From positions 1 to 47,744 of the forward strand of contig CAIMUX010000126.1 of NCBI GenBank assembly GCA_903844735.1: a DNA stretch of 47,744 nucleotides, written 5' to 3'. Shown here in pieces: positions 35,937 to 46,942 of this stretch. The position numbers and the translations under genes were made by a program. This DNA is from Candidatus Eiseniibacteriota bacterium (GTDB lineage Bacteria; Eisenbacteria; RBG-16-71-46; CAIMUX01). How positions within the stretch are numbered: the first letter of the stretch is position 1; every line of letters starts with the position of its first letter. Below the pieces are notes generated by a model. That model was not told the origin of the DNA, did no database searches, and saw nothing but the letters and a program-made list of their open reading frames with translations.

Positions 35937-36297
35937 CGGCGGATTTGACCGCGGCGTTCGGCCGGGTCTGTTTCGGTGCGCCTGCCTGTCCTTCCCGCCG
36001 AGTCCCGGCGTGAGGATATCCGAACGGCGCACCTTTCGACGGTTGGGCCGTCCCCGGAGCGACCAACTTGGGTCGGTTGCAGATATGGGAGTCAGGCGTG
36101 GCGTGGCTGACGGGGCATCAACGCGGGCAGAACCTACTCGTCGTGGTTCCAAAGGTGTGAAGGCGGGAGGCGGGAAAAGGACAGATGGGATAGAATCCCC
36201 CAGGCAACCGGTCTGGGCCACGAACTAGGTAGCGGACGACGACGCACCGGCCGGGTTCAGGCCTGTTGTCGGCCGCAGAGAGACGGAGGTTTCGCAG
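35937..36297. other. Intergenic region between divergent genes
   Basis: No gene is visible in about 360 bases. It holds TAGAAT at 36191-36196, a possible -10 box for the gene at 36298, but the -35 position is G-rich and unconvincing. ACGGAGG just before 36298 serves as ribosome site. Confidence 0.4.
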
Positions 36298-36843
36298 ATG
36301 ACGATCTGGGACGAGATCCTTACCTCGGCGAGGGAGATGGACATGAGCCGCCTCTGGCAGCTCCTGGACGCCGATACCCGCTTTCTGGCGGCCAATTCCT
36401 TCTATCAGCACGATTTCGAGGATGGTGGGGCCCAGCACCTCCAGGCCGACGCAAAGGTCGCCGCGGCGCTCAATTTCCGTCTCGTGGCCGCGCGCAAGCT
36501 TCCGGCCGAGCGCAAGGCGCGATCGATCGCCTTGCTCCCCCGACCGACTCCGGAGCTCGTGGCGATGATGCTGACTGCTCTTCATTTCGAGAACCGGCGC
36601 GGGTTGATGTCGAGGTTTCTGGACTCCCTCGGGATCGAGCACGAGGATGGGCTGATTCCGCCGGATCACGGCCCTCTCATCGCCGACAGCGGCCGGCTGG
36701 CGGAGGCGATCGACGGTCTCTTCAGCTCGTTTCCGCCGGATCAGGTGGAGCTCTACCTCGCCGCTCTCTATCTCAGCGATCGGGAGAGCTGGGGGAGCAT
36801 CCGCTCAGTCGTGTCGCAACGGAAGGCTTCATCTGAGGGTTGA
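36298..36843 (+). CDS. Uncharacterised protein
   Basis: A 181-residue soluble, largely helical protein that is not recognised. Visible blocks are WDEILTSAREMDMSRLWQLL, ADTRFLAANSFYQHDF, ALNFRLVAARKLPAERKARS and FPPDQVELYLAALYLSDRES. It has no signal peptide, membrane segment or nucleotide-binding motif. Start ATG 36298 follows GGAGG at eight bases, and codon use is like that of its neighbours, so it is likely real. It stands alone, with non-coding sequence on both sides. Confidence 0.65.
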   Translation: MTIWDEILTSAREMDMSRLWQLLDADTRFLAANSFYQHDFEDGGAQHLQADAKVAAALNFRLVAARKLPAERKARSIALLPRPTPELVAMMLTALHFENRRGLMSRFLDSLGIEHEDGLIPPDHGPLIADSGRLAEAIDGLFSSFPPDQVELYLAALYLSDRESWGSIRSVVSQRKASSEG

Positions 36844-37178
36844 TCGCGCTGCCCATTCTCCAAACCACGCACCCGGATCCGGTTCGTCCGGCGACCGGTC
36901 TGCATTTCCGCCTCTTTCTCCCTGGTCAGGCGAACACGATCCCGGAAGGTCTGAAAGAGCAGAACCCGGGAGCGACTCGCTGGCTAGCCCGCCACACGGT
37001 CGCGTGGCACGGGGGCGTGCCTTGTACCGAAGACGTGGCCATGCCGGACTACGCTCGGCGGAGGGCGTGGCCGGCGGAAGATGGGGCCTCTCCGGCATGC
37101 GCGTACCGGCTCCGGCAACCGACTCAAAGGGCGGTTGAACCGGAGTACTTGCATGTGAATGCGCCCTCGGGCCCCCGC
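36844..37178. other. Intergenic region, convergent
   Basis: About 335 bases separate the unknown gene from the stop of the convergent adenosine deaminase. A short G/C hairpin (GGCACG...CGTGCC near 37016-37031) is present but no T-tract follows. No gene is seen. Confidence 0.4.
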
Positions 37179-38252
<1,074 letters not shown>

Positions 38253-38284
38253 GGCGTTGGCTCCTTCATGGTCGGAAGTCGGTC

Positions 38285-38313
38285 TTGACTCCACCGCGGT
38301 ATCCCCGGACAAT
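38285..38313 (+). promoter_or_regulatory. Candidate promoter for the nucleoside salvage operon
   Basis: TTGACT at 38285-38290, a 17-bp spacer and GACAAT at 38308-38313. The start near 38320 gives a leader of about 128 bases, rich in G/C inverted repeats. No known riboswitch is recognised in it. Confidence 0.45.
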
Positions 38314-38447
38314 CCCCCGCGGCGGGCCACCGGCCCGGCGGCCCGATCCCGCGCCTCTCCGGTGCCGGGACTATCCTTTCGGTGCCCTTGCGGGGGATTT
38401 GATCGAGGGTAGCGGTCGGAACGGGTCGCGTCAACGAGGAGGGCGCC

Positions 38448-39125
38448 ACGGAAACGCTGATTTCCAGAGAAGCGATTGCCCGGCGGGTGGGCGAGTTGGG
38501 GGAGGAGATCTCCTGTGACTACGCCGGCCGGGTTCCGGTGGTGATCGGTATCTTGAAGGGGGCGGCGGTCTTCCTCGCCGATCTCGTCCGCGCCCTCACC
38601 ATCGATGTCGAGGTCGACTTCATGGCGATTTCCAGCTATGGGCGCGGCACGGTCTCCTCCGGCACGGTGCGACTGCTCAAGGATCTCGATCTTGATATCA
38701 GCGGGCGTGACGTGCTCGTGGTGGAGGACATCGTCGACTCCGGCCTCTCCTTGGACTATATCCGGCGCAACCTCGAGACCCGTCACCCCCGTTCTCTCTC
38801 GCTCGTGGCTCTCCTCGACAAGCGCGAACACCGCCAAACCGGGGTAGATGTCGGCTACATCGGCTTCCCGGTTCCGGATGCCTTCGTCGTCGGCTACGGC
38901 CTCGACTTTCGTGAACTCTACCGTGGGCTGCCCGAGGTGGCGGTCTTGAGCCCCGAAGAAATCGAAGGGCCGGTGAGCGACGGTTCCGCGGCGGGTAGGT
39001 TCTCGCTCGGCGGTACCGTGGTCGGTGAGCCCTCGCTCGGCGGTTCCGTAGCCGGTGGGTCCTCGCTCGGCGGGGCCGGGCTCGACGGGTCCGGGAGCGG
39101 TGTGGCTGGGGGGCATGGGGCGTGA
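38448..39125 (+). CDS. hpt: Hypoxanthine phosphoribosyltransferase
   Basis: About 225 residues. The enzyme joins hypoxanthine or guanine to PRPP. Family blocks are present: ISREAIARRVGELGEEIS, VIGILKGAAVFLADLVRAL, DFMAISSYG, LLKDLDLDISGRDVLVVEDI, VDSGLSLDYI (PRPP loop), LLDKREHRQ and GFPVPDAFVVGYGLDF. The start is a problem: the first ordinary start is GTG 38487, but the family's first helix lies upstream of it. GAGGAGGG (38436-38443) is four bases before ACG 38448, with CTG 38457 and ATT 38460 next, so a non-AUG start is likely. The C-terminal 48 residues are a Gly/Ser-rich tandem repeat absent from the family. It overlaps udk by 4 bp. Confidence 0.88.
   Translation, partial: TETLISREAIARRVGELGEEISCDYAGRVPVVIGILKGAAVFLADLVRALTIDVEVDFMAISSYGRGTVSSGTVRLLKDLDLDISGRDVLVVEDIVDSGLSLDYIRRNLETRHPRSLSLVALLDKREHRQTGVDVGYIGFPVPDAFVVGYGLDFRELYRGLPEVAVLSPEEIEGPVSDGSAAGRFSLGGTVVGEPSLGGSVAGGSSLGGAGLDGSGSGVAGGHGA
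38971..39090 (+). repeat. 30-bp in-frame tandem repeat in the hpt tail
   Basis: Four units of exactly 30 bp start at 38971, 39001, 39031 and 39061. Units 2-4 share TCGCTCGGCGG; unit 1 is more diverged. Being a multiple of three, the array extends HPRT by repeats of the SLGGxVxG kind without changing frame. Confidence 0.8.
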
Positions 39126-39790
39126 CCGCGGCGTCATCGGGCATTCTCATCGGCATATCCGGTGGCTCGGCCTCGGGCAAGACCCTGGTCGCCCGGCGCA
39201 TCCACGAGGCGCTCGGCTCGCGCCGCGTGGTCGTGGTGAAGCAGGACTCCTATTACCGTGATCTCAGCGGCATGAGCGAGGAGGATCGAGCCCGCCAGAA
39301 CTTCGATCATCCCGACGCGTTCGACCTCGGACTGCTCCACGAGCACCTGCGCGTGTTGCTCGACGGCGGCTTCGTCGATGAGCCGATCTACGACTTCACG
39401 CACCACCAACGGCTCCCCGAAACACGCAGCATCGGCGGCGCTTCCGTCATCGTCCTGGAGGGAATCCTCATTCTCGGTGACCCCGACCTGCGCGGACTGA
39501 TGGACATCAAAGTGTATGTCGAGACCGAGCCCGATGTTCGGCTCCTGCGCCGTTTGCGGCGGGATGTGGAGGAACGGGGGCGAACGGTCTCGTCGGTCCT
39601 GGATCAGTACGAGCACTTCGTTCGCCCGATGCACTTGCAGTTCGTGGAGCCGAGCAAGCGGTACGCCGACGTCATCGTCCCCGAGGGGGGGCACAATCGG
39701 GTGGCGATTGACCTGATCCAGACGAAGATCGCTGCCATCCTGATGCAGAAGTGGCCGGACGAGCACCCGACTCCCGGGGGACCGCGGTGA
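39122..39790 (+). CDS. udk: Uridine kinase
   Basis: A 222-residue P-loop kinase that phosphorylates uridine and cytidine. The P-loop [11 protein letters not shown] is near residue 14, followed by [63 protein letters not shown] and [14 protein letters not shown], the usual uridine kinase series. The C-terminus [12 protein letters not shown] is typical. Start GTG 39122 overlaps the hpt stop (GTGA), and its own stop overlaps tdk the same way, so the genes are translationally coupled. Confidence 0.95.
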   Translation: MTAASSGILIGISGGSASGKTLVARRIHEALGSRRVVVVKQDSYYRDLSGMSEEDRARQNFDHPDAFDLGLLHEHLRVLLDGGFVDEPIYDFTHHQRLPETRSIGGASVIVLEGILILGDPDLRGLMDIKVYVETEPDVRLLRRLRRDVEERGRTVSSVLDQYEHFVRPMHLQFVEPSKRYADVIVPEGGHNRVAIDLIQTKIAAILMQKWPDEHPTPGGPR

Positions 39791-40401
39791 CCGCTGAGCC
39801 TGGCCGGGGCAGTCCGGGGCTTTTCGGCGAGGGAGGAGCAGGACTCGAACCTCATCCCGGAGGCGTCATCGAGGTTATCTGCGGTCCCATGTTCAGCGGC
39901 AAGACCGAAGAGCTGATACGTCGCTTGCGGCGCGCCGTCATTGCGCGCCGCCGCGTCGTGATCCTTAAACCGGCGATCGACGATCGCTATGCGCTGGACT
40001 ACCTGGTGTCCCACTCGGAGCAGAGGGTCCCTTCCCTGGTCGTGCGCAACTCGGCCGAAGTCTTCCTCCATGGGCGCGAGGCCGAGGTCGTGGGGATCGA
40101 CGAGACCCAGTTCCTCGACGAGGGGATCGTGGAAGTATGCGAACGGTTGGCCGACGCGGGCAAACGGGTCATCGTGGCCGGACTCGATCTCGACTACCGC
40201 GGCCTCCCGTTCGAGCCGATTCCCCAACTTCTGGCCCGGGCTGAATATATCACGAAGACGCTGGCCATCTGCGTCGTCTGCGGCGCGCCGGCCGGGCGTA
40301 CCCAGCGGGTGGCGGGTCGCGACGAACGGATTCTGGTCGGATCGACCGAGTTCTACGAGGCGCGTTGCCGCGGCTGTGTTGAGCCGCCCGAGGAGGAATG
40401 A
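39787..40401 (+). CDS. tdk: Thymidine kinase
   Basis: A 204-residue type II thymidine kinase, which makes dTMP from thymidine. It has the P-loop [26 protein letters not shown], the catalytic Glu region [30 protein letters not shown] and the zinc site with four cysteines ([13 protein letters not shown] and RCRGC). Start GTG 39787 overlaps the udk stop; the first 25 residues before the P-loop strand are Gly-rich and not typical, so a later start is possible but none is obvious. Its stop overlaps the next start by 4 bp (ATGA). Confidence 0.94.
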   Translation: MTAEPGRGSPGLFGEGGAGLEPHPGGVIEVICGPMFSGKTEELIRRLRRAVIARRRVVILKPAIDDRYALDYLVSHSEQRVPSLVVRNSAEVFLHGREAEVVGIDETQFLDEGIVEVCERLADAGKRVIVAGLDLDYRGLPFEPIPQLLARAEYITKTLAICVVCGAPAGRTQRVAGRDERILVGSTEFYEARCRGCVEPPEEE

Positions 40402-41477
40402 AGCCGATGGTGCGAGGGGGTCGGGTGAGTGGTTGGGCGACGGGTTGGGCGACAGGTTGGAGGACGGGTTGGGTGGCATGTGCGGCGGTTTTTCTTGTGA
40501 TCGGCGTGCTGACCGGGGGAGGCTGTACGAAGAAAGAAGCCGCCAAGGGCGACACCTACCCCGTGGGATTGGTTTTCGATGTCGGCGGGATCGGTGACAA
40601 GTCGTTTAACGACGCCGCCTATGCGGGCCTACTGCGCGCGCGGGATCAGCTTGGCATACGCTTCGAGTACTTTGAGCCGGGAGAGGGAACCGATCGCGAG
40701 GCCGCGCTGCGGTTGCTCGCCAGCGGCTCGTCTAAGATCATTCTCGGGGTCGGCTTCCTTTTCACCGATGACATCGAGACCGTGGCCCGCGAGTACCCCG
40801 AAAAGCTCTTCGCCTGTGTCGACTACACCTGGACCGAAGGGAAGCAGGTACCGGCGAACCTGGTGGGGCTGAAGTTCCGCGAGGAGGAGGGTTCGTTCCT
40901 CGTCGGCGCCATCGCCGGGCTTGTGTCGCAGAGCGGCACCGTCGGCTTCGTCGGCGGCATGGACATCCCGCTCATTCACAAATTTGAGGCCGGGTATCAC
41001 GCCGGTGTGCTCAGCGTTCGCCCTGACGCGAAGGTTATCATCTCCTATGCCGGCGTCACCGGCGATGCGTTCAAGAACCCGGCCAAGGGCAAGGAGCTGG
41101 CCTTGGCACAGATCGACGCCGGTGCCGACGTGATCTTCCACGCCTCCGGTTCTACCGGCCTCGGTGTCTTCGAGGCGGTGCGAGCTCGAAACAAGCTCGC
41201 CATCGGGGTCGATTCCGACCAGTCGGCGGTCGCGCCCGACCACTGCCTCACCAGCATGGTCAAGCAGGTCGATGTGGCGGTTTTCGACGCCATCTCTCGC
41301 GCCCGGGACGGGACGTTCGCCGGTGGCATCCTCAGCGAGGGTCTCAAGGAAGGGGGCGTTGACTACGTGTTTAACGAGGGCAACGCTCGCTGGATTACCC
41401 CGCCCATTCGCGCCCGGGTCGAAGCGTTGCGTAAGGAGATCGTGGAGGGTCGCGTCACGGTCTCTTCAGGCCGCTGA
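40398..41477 (+). CDS. BMP-family nucleoside-binding lipoprotein
   Basis: A 359-residue substrate-binding lipoprotein of the BMP/PnrA/Med family, which captures purine or other nucleosides for an ABC importer. The lipobox LTGGGC places the lipidated Cys43; mature sequence starts with TKKEAAKGD. Family blocks follow: [84 protein letters not shown] and [12 protein letters not shown]. An oddity is the n-region, which holds a 12-bp tandem repeat encoding [10 protein letters not shown]. Start ATG 40398 (after GAGGAGGA) overlaps the tdk stop; GTG 40473 could skip the repeat. It is followed by ATPase and permeases. Confidence 0.93.
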   Translation: MKPMVRGGRVSGWATGWATGWRTGWVACAAVFLVIGVLTGGGCTKKEAAKGDTYPVGLVFDVGGIGDKSFNDAAYAGLLRARDQLGIRFEYFEPGEGTDREAALRLLASGSSKIILGVGFLFTDDIETVAREYPEKLFACVDYTWTEGKQVPANLVGLKFREEEGSFLVGAIAGLVSQSGTVGFVGGMDIPLIHKFEAGYHAGVLSVRPDAKVIISYAGVTGDAFKNPAKGKELALAQIDAGADVIFHASGSTGLGVFEAVRARNKLAIGVDSDQSAVAPDHCLTSMVKQVDVAVFDAISRARDGTFAGGILSEGLKEGGVDYVFNEGNARWITPPIRARVEALRKEIVEGRVTVSSGR

Positions 41478-41529
41478 AGCATCGCGCGGGCTCAGAGCCC
41501 GTCGGCATGATGAAAGGGCTCCCGCGTCG

Positions 41530-43035
41530 ATGAACCCGGCAGTCGAATTCCTCTCCGTAACGAAGCAGTTCGGGCCGATCACCGCCTGCGATCGAGTGAG
41601 TTTTCCGGTCTTTCCCGGCGAGATTCATGCCGTCGTGGGGGAGAATGGCGCCGGCAAGTCGACCCTCATGGCGATGCTGTCCGGGTTCTTCCGTCCCGAC
41701 GAGGGGACGCTGCGCGTGGCGGGGAGCGAGCTGCGACCCGCCTCTCCCGCCCGCGCGCTTGAGCTCGGGGTGGGACTCTGCGCCCAGCATTTTCACCTCG
41801 TCCCGACCCTGACCGGGATGGAAAACATCCTTCTCGGCGGACCCGGCCATCGGTTGCTGGGACGGCTCTCCCATCGTGCGCAGGACTCCGTGCGGGGGCT
41901 GATGAAGCAGTACGGGCTGCGCACTAGCCTCGAAGTCCCGGTGGAAGTCCTCTCCGTGGGCGAGCGCGAGCGGATCGAGATCCTGAAGCTGCTGCACCGC
42001 AACGCCCGCGTTCTCATCCTGGACGAACCGACGGCGGTTCTTGCCCCCTCCGAGGTGGAGGCGCTTTTCGGCGTGCTGCGGGCTCTGGCCCGCGAGGGGC
42101 GCTCGGTCCTCTTCGTCACCCACAAGTTGCCGGAGGTCCTGGCCGTGGCCGACCGCGTCACGGTGCTGCGAGGGGGGCGGGTCATGGGCACCCTGCCCGG
42201 CAAGGGGCTCGATCCGGGTCATCTCGTTTCGCTCATCGTGGGAGGCGACCCGCCCGATCCGCGGTCCTGGACGCCGCGCGAGCCGGGCCGTCCCGTCCTT
42301 GAGGTGAAGAATCTTTCGGCGGGCCGCACGGGCGCCGCGCTCGAGCGCATTTCGTTTGGCGTGCGCGAAGGGGAGATTGTCGGCATTGGTGGCGTCGAAG
42401 GGAACGGCCAGCAGGAGCTGGTGGGGGCGCTGCTGGGCAGCCTGCGCCGCGAGGGTGGGGAGATCCGCTTTCTCGGTCGTGTCGTCTCGCCGCTCGGACA
42501 CCGAGGTTTTCGTCGGCGCGTGGGCTGGATTCCGGCCGACCGGCAGCGTGAGGGATTGCTGCCCGACGCGCCGTTGCCCGAGAACGCGGTCCTGGGCCTG
42601 CACGATCGCCCGCCGTTTAAGGTCGGCCCTTTCCTGCGCCACGCGCGCATGCGCGAGGCCGCGGCCGGGATCGTAGAGGCGTTCGGCGTGCGGCCGCCGC
42701 GGCTCGACCTGCCTGCGCGGGTCTTTTCCGGCGGGAATCAGCAGCGCTTCATCGCCGGCCGTGAGCTGTCGCGTCGCCCTCCGCTTCTGGTGGCGGTGCA
42801 TCCCACCCGCGGTGTGGACCTGGGGGCGACCGCGTTCCTGCACGAGCGGCTGCTGGAAGAACGGGATCGCGGCACGGCGATCCTGCTCGTCAGCGCCGAC
42901 CTGGTCGAGTTGCGTGCCCTCTCGGACCGGATTCTTATCCTCTATCGCGGCAAGATCGCCTACGACGCGACTCGCGAAACCATCGACGCTCCGAGGCTAC
43001 ACCGGGCGCTCCTCGGCCTGGAGGTTGAAGCTTGA
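41530..43035 (+). CDS. Nucleoside ABC importer ATPase
   Basis: A 501-residue tandem ABC ATPase of the sugar/nucleoside importer class. Half 1 has [36 protein letters not shown] and [13 protein letters not shown]. Half 2 is degenerate in a way usual for this class: [19 protein letters not shown] in place of Walker [17 protein letters not shown], and [15 protein letters not shown]. Start ATG 41530 lies 52 bp after the lipoprotein gene. The stop overlaps the permease start (TTGA). The pairing with the BMP lipoprotein and two unlike permeases fits nucleoside importers of the YufNOPQ/BmpDEFG type. Confidence 0.94.
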   Translation: MNPAVEFLSVTKQFGPITACDRVSFPVFPGEIHAVVGENGAGKSTLMAMLSGFFRPDEGTLRVAGSELRPASPARALELGVGLCAQHFHLVPTLTGMENILLGGPGHRLLGRLSHRAQDSVRGLMKQYGLRTSLEVPVEVLSVGERERIEILKLLHRNARVLILDEPTAVLAPSEVEALFGVLRALAREGRSVLFVTHKLPEVLAVADRVTVLRGGRVMGTLPGKGLDPGHLVSLIVGGDPPDPRSWTPREPGRPVLEVKNLSAGRTGAALERISFGVREGEIVGIGGVEGNGQQELVGALLGSLRREGGEIRFLGRVVSPLGHRGFRRRVGWIPADRQREGLLPDAPLPENAVLGLHDRPPFKVGPFLRHARMREAAAGIVEAFGVRPPRLDLPARVFSGGNQQRFIAGRELSRRPPLLVAVHPTRGVDLGATAFLHERLLEERDRGTAILLVSADLVELRALSDRILILYRGKIAYDATRETIDAPRLHRALLGLEVEA

Positions 43036-44282
43036 CCTCGTTGTGGCACGGCCCGCGGGGACGATGGGCGAAGTGCTTCCGTAAGGGGCGTGGTGGTCCG
43101 GCGGGGGACCGTGCCGCCCTGCGGGTGCCCGACCGCGGACTCGACGCGAGTGATCAGGGGCGCGGGCTGAACGCGGGGCTTCGCGCCACCGCTCGCAACG
43201 CGCTCATCCTGTCGGCCGGTCCGGTTGTGCTTTCCGTGGGCCTGGGGCTCTTGCTCGCCGCTGTAGCGGTGCGGGCGTTGGGAACCTCGCCCTCGGAATT
43301 CTACAGTCGGCTGTTCACCGGGACCCTCGGCTCCGTGTATGGCTTCAGCCAGGTCCTGTTCAAGGCCACGCCGCTCCTCTTCACGGGGCTGGCGGTGGCG
43401 ACGGCGTTTCGGGCACGTCTGTTCAACATCGGCGCTGAGGGCCAGATGGTCGTCGGCGGCTTTGCCATGGCTTGGGTCGGTTTCGCCGGCCCCGTGCTGC
43501 CGATCCCGCTGGGCTTACTGCTCGCCCTCGCGGCCGGTGCTTTCGCGGGCGCGGCCTGGGGGGCGATCCCCGGTTTGATTCGTGCGCGCACCGGGGGCAG
43601 CGAGGTCATCGTCACCATCATGCTGAATTTCATCGCGGTCGCGTTGGTGAATTGGCTGTTGGTCACCCGTTTCGCCCTTCCTGAAACGGTGCGAACCGCC
43701 GAGGTGCATGCTTCAGCGTGGCTCCCGCGCTTTTCCGACCACGTGGGCGCGCTGCGCGGCAGCCCCCTCAACGGTGCCTTGGGGCTCGGGATCCTGCTGG
43801 CCGTCGTGCTCCACGTGGTGCTGGGGAGGACGGTTTTCGGGTTTTCGCTGCGCGTCCTCGGGGAGGGGGCCACGCAGGCGCGCTATGCGGGGCTGCCCGT
43901 GGGGCGGCTCATCGTGCAGGCGATGCTTCTGTCCGGCGCTTTGGCCGGTCTGGCGGGGTCGAGCTTCATTCTCGGCTACAAGCGTTATTACGAGGGGGAC
44001 TTCTCCTCCGGGGCCGGCTTCACCGGGATTGCGGTCGCCCTCCTGGCGCGGAACCGGCCGCTCTTCCTCATCCCCTCCGCGATCTTCTTCGGCGTTCTTT
44101 CCTATGGCGGACTGGTGGTGAACAGCATCGTCCCGCGGGAGCTTCTGGAGGTGCTGCAGGCGGTGATCCTCCTCCTCTTCATCGTCTTTGATCGGCTCCT
44201 GCAGCGCCTGCCGCTGCGGCCGCGTTGGGGGCAGGCGCCTTCGGGTGACCCGGCTGTTCCAGCGACCGGAGAAACGCCGTGA
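43032..44282 (+). CDS. Nucleoside ABC importer permease 1
   Basis: A 416-residue membrane protein of the BPD_transp_2 class with about nine to ten segments, such as LSAGPVVLSVGLGLLLAAVA, LFTGLAVATAFRARLFNIGA, EVIVTIMLNFIAVALVNW, FTGIAVALLARNRPLFLIPS and LLEVLQAVILLLFIVF. FNIGAEGQM is a conserved permease motif. The first 55 residues before segment 1 are polar and Arg/Gly-rich, unlike the family, so the real start may be later. Start TTG 43032 overlaps the ATPase stop by 4 bp. It pairs with the shorter permease that follows. Confidence 0.92.
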   Translation: MTSLWHGPRGRWAKCFRKGRGGPAGDRAALRVPDRGLDASDQGRGLNAGLRATARNALILSAGPVVLSVGLGLLLAAVAVRALGTSPSEFYSRLFTGTLGSVYGFSQVLFKATPLLFTGLAVATAFRARLFNIGAEGQMVVGGFAMAWVGFAGPVLPIPLGLLLALAAGAFAGAAWGAIPGLIRARTGGSEVIVTIMLNFIAVALVNWLLVTRFALPETVRTAEVHASAWLPRFSDHVGALRGSPLNGALGLGILLAVVLHVVLGRTVFGFSLRVLGEGATQARYAGLPVGRLIVQAMLLSGALAGLAGSSFILGYKRYYEGDFSSGAGFTGIAVALLARNRPLFLIPSAIFFGVLSYGGLVVNSIVPRELLEVLQAVILLLFIVFDRLLQRLPLRPRWGQAPSGDPAVPATGETP

Positions 44283-45244
44283 TCGGCCTGGCCACCGCTT
44301 TCGTAGCCCAGGTTTTGCGCATCAGCGTGCCCTACGCGCTGGCCGCCACCGGCGGCGCTTTCAGCGAGCGGGGCGGCGTGATCAATATCGGTCTGGAGGG
44401 GATCATTCTCGCGGGTGCGTTCGGGACGGCGGCCGGAACTCTCGCCACCGGCAGTCCCTGGCTGGGAGTTCTGTTCGGGGTGGGAGCGGGGATCCTGATC
44501 GCGGCGCTGCACGCGGCGATTACGGTGGGAGCGAAGGCCGATCAGATTCTGAGTGGCTTGGCACTCAACCTGCTGGTGTTGGGCGGCACCCGTGGTCTGC
44601 TGCGCCTGCTCTACGACTCGTCGAGCAACTCGCCTCGTTTCGAGGGCTTTGCTCCGCTTGCCTACGTGGCTCGTTTCACCGGCGATGCCGCGGTGCCGGG
44701 GGGCGCCGCCGCCACCGGCCCCGGGGCGCCCTTTGAAGGGCTGCTCCTGCTGGTCGGACACCCGCTCTTTCTTCTCGGCGCGGGAGGGATCATCCTGGCG
44801 CAGGTACTTCTCTTTGGTACCGGCTTCGGTCTTTCGCTGCGCGCGGCCGGTGACGGACCGCGGGCGCTGGACGGCGCGGGGATTTCGGTGTCGCGTGTGC
44901 GTGCGGCGGGGGTGCTTCTGTCCGGGGTCTTCGGTGGCGCCGCCGGCGCCTGGCTCGCCCTCGAGCAGCACATGTTCACGGATGGGATGTCGGGGGGCCG
45001 CGGCTACATCGCCCTCGCTGCCATGATTGTGGGGAAGTGGCGGCCCCTGGCAGGCGCCACCGCTTGCCTGCTCTTCGGGGCGGCCGAAGCGTTGCAGATG
45101 CGCGTGCCGTCCGGGGTGATTCCGACCCAGTTTCTCCAGATGCTGCCGTATGTCGTGACCATCCTGGCGCTGGCCGGGTGGATCGGCCGTTCGACGGCCC
45201 CGGCTCGGCTCGGTGAACCGTATGATCGCGAGGAGGGGCGCTGA
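44279..45244 (+). CDS. Nucleoside ABC importer permease 2
   Basis: A 321-residue partner permease of the same class: SVPYALAATGGAFSERGGVI, then NIGLEGIILAGAFGTAAGT, QILSGLALNLLVLGGTRGLL, GFGLSLRAAGDGPRALDGAG, ISVSRVRAAGVLLSGVFGG and GRGYIALAAMIVGKWRP. ERGGVINIGLEG is the conserved motif of the second permease. Residues about 130-160 form a polar, Ala/Gly-rich loop. Start GTG 44279 overlaps the permease 1 stop (GTGA). It completes the importer. Confidence 0.93.
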   Translation: MIGLATAFVAQVLRISVPYALAATGGAFSERGGVINIGLEGIILAGAFGTAAGTLATGSPWLGVLFGVGAGILIAALHAAITVGAKADQILSGLALNLLVLGGTRGLLRLLYDSSSNSPRFEGFAPLAYVARFTGDAAVPGGAAATGPGAPFEGLLLLVGHPLFLLGAGGIILAQVLLFGTGFGLSLRAAGDGPRALDGAGISVSRVRAAGVLLSGVFGGAAGAWLALEQHMFTDGMSGGRGYIALAAMIVGKWRPLAGATACLLFGAAEALQMRVPSGVIPTQFLQMLPYVVTILALAGWIGRSTAPARLGEPYDREEGR

Positions 45245-45303
45245 GACCCCGGGCGCAAGGCGGGGCGATGAGGTCATGAACGCGAGGAGGAGGTGCTGAG
45301 ATC

Positions 45304-46152
45304 ATGGACGGGAGGGAGGGCACAGAGACCTTGGACCACCACATCGCACCGTTCGACTCGGCCGGGCTGGCCCGGACCATCCTCGCGGAGACCGGTGGCG
45401 CGTCTTCCGATCTCGCGCTCGTGCTGGGAAGCGGATTGGGCGGGCTCGCGGATCGCGTGGAGCGGCGCTGGGAACGGCTCGGCGGTGAACTGCCGGGCTA
45501 CCCGGTCTCCACGGTGGTCGGGCACGCCGGGCGTCTCATTCTGGGAACTCTGTCCGGTCGCGCCACGTGGGTCGTACAGGGTCGCGTTCATCTGTACGAA
45601 GGTTATACACCCGAGGAGGTGACGCGGTACGTGCGACTGCTGCATGCCCTCGGCGTGCGCACGCTAGTCCTCACCAACGCCGCCGGTTCGCTCGACGCCA
45701 CGGCCGCCGCACCCGGTGAGGTCGTGCTCTGCCGGGATGCCGTCAACCTCTTCTTCCGCTGCCTCGCGCGTCCCGCGCACGATCTGCCGTGGCGCGCACG
45801 CTCATCTCTTTCCAGCCCGGAGCTGTGTGGCATCGCCACGGAGACGGCGCGCGAGGCCGGGATCTGCCTGCGCCCCGGCGTGCTGGCCGCCTCGTCCGGG
45901 CCAAGCTATGAGAGCGCGGCCGAGGTGCGCGCCTGGCGTCTTCTCGGGGGCACGGTAGCCTCCATGTCGACGGTGCCCGAGGCGCTGGCGGCGCGCGAGC
46001 TGGGGATGCGCCGCCTGGTCTTCTCGCTGGTGACGAATCTCGGAACCGGCCTTTCGCCGAATCCGCTTACACACGAGGATGTCGTGGTCGAAGCGGATCG
46101 GGCGGGAGCGAAGCTGCAGGGGCTGCTGGAGATTCTCTTGCCGCGGCTCTGA
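45304..46152 (+). CDS. Purine nucleoside phosphorylase
   Basis: A 282-residue trimeric-type (class II) phosphorylase that splits inosine or guanosine with phosphate to give base and ribose-1-phosphate. Motifs: LALVLGSGLGGLADRV, GHAGRLILGTLSG, VQGRVHLYEGY, LVLTNAAGSL, SSGPSYESAAEVRAWRLLGG, VASMSTVPEALAAREL and the substrate Asn in SLVTNLGTGLS. Start ATG 45304 has GAGGAGGTG ten bases before. It is the last gene of the salvage cluster and supplies bases to HPRT; with adenosine deaminase it completes an adenosine-inosine-hypoxanthine-IMP route. Confidence 0.94.
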   Translation: MDGREGTETLDHHIAPFDSAGLARTILAETGGASSDLALVLGSGLGGLADRVERRWERLGGELPGYPVSTVVGHAGRLILGTLSGRATWVVQGRVHLYEGYTPEEVTRYVRLLHALGVRTLVLTNAAGSLDATAAAPGEVVLCRDAVNLFFRCLARPAHDLPWRARSSLSSPELCGIATETAREAGICLRPGVLAASSGPSYESAAEVRAWRLLGGTVASMSTVPEALAARELGMRRLVFSLVTNLGTGLSPNPLTHEDVVVEADRAGAKLQGLLEILLPRL

Positions 46153-46820
46153 GGGAGCATTCCGGGCGGTAGGCAACGGTCGAGTGTGTGACTGTTCACC
46201 GCAGGGTGCAGGTTCGCGTTCGGGGCGGGGAGGCGTTCCGCGAGACTACGGAATTTGGTGGTCAGAGAGTGGTTGACGGAGGCCTCGGTGGGTTGAGCTG
46301 CCGGGGTCTCTTTGTGCGCGTTGTGGCAGCGGGTTGCGGCGGTGAGGGTGCGGGCGGGTTCTCTGGTTCGTGGGGGTTCGGAGCGGAACCGTGGCGAACC
46401 GTTCGTTCTTCGCGATTTGGGCTCCGGACTCTCTGCCTCTCGGGTCTCTCGGGCGAACTGGTGAAACGACGCGGCTCCCAGCGGACCCCGCGGCGGACGG
46501 TTCTCGAGGCTCTCTCGCTCCAGCGACTCGGCCGCCGAAAAACCGGTTGACGACCCCGCTCCTGAGGAGTATACCGCCACCCGTCGGTCGACAGGCGTCG
46601 CCTGTCCGATGCGACGTCTGGTGCTGGTTCGTGTGATTCTTCCGCTCGTTGGGGCAAAGGCGGAAGGCGTGAGGTGTTGGTGCATTCGAATACCGGGCTG
46701 TCCATCAGGCACGCCGGGCACGTTGAGACCAGTGTCCGGATCTGCATGCCCATCCTGCCGATGATCGCGCATGGACGTGGCCCACTCGGATCTGGAGTTG
46801 TGCTGTGGGGGGAACGTGAC
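46153..46820. other. Gene-poor region
   Basis: About 670 bases after the phosphorylase stop. Open frames on both strands have Arg/Pro/Ser-rich composition and no recognisable family. There is a small hairpin (GACAGG...CCTGTC, 46590-46606) without T-tract. Base composition shifts here to a G-rich plus strand. Confidence 0.45.
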
Positions 46821-46907
46821 ATGACAGCTCGATTGCGATCCCTGACCCGAGTGCTGTGCGTCGGGCTGTTGTGCCTCGTCCCGACCGTCACAGAATCGCC
46901 GGCTTGA
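46821..46907 (+). CDS. Possible 28-residue signal-peptide-like ORF
   Basis: ATG 46821 is preceded by GGGGGAACGTGAC. The product is MTARLRSLTRVLCVGLLCLV followed by PTVTESPA and stop. It has a basic n-region, a hydrophobic core and a polar end, as in an export signal, and then simply ends. It may be a truncated secreted protein, a real small membrane peptide, or chance. The next gene also starts with an export signal. Confidence 0.3.
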   Translation: MTARLRSLTRVLCVGLLCLVPTVTESPA

Positions 46908-46942
46908 GGCGGCGCGAGAGGCGCGTCGCCAGAAGAGGCTGT

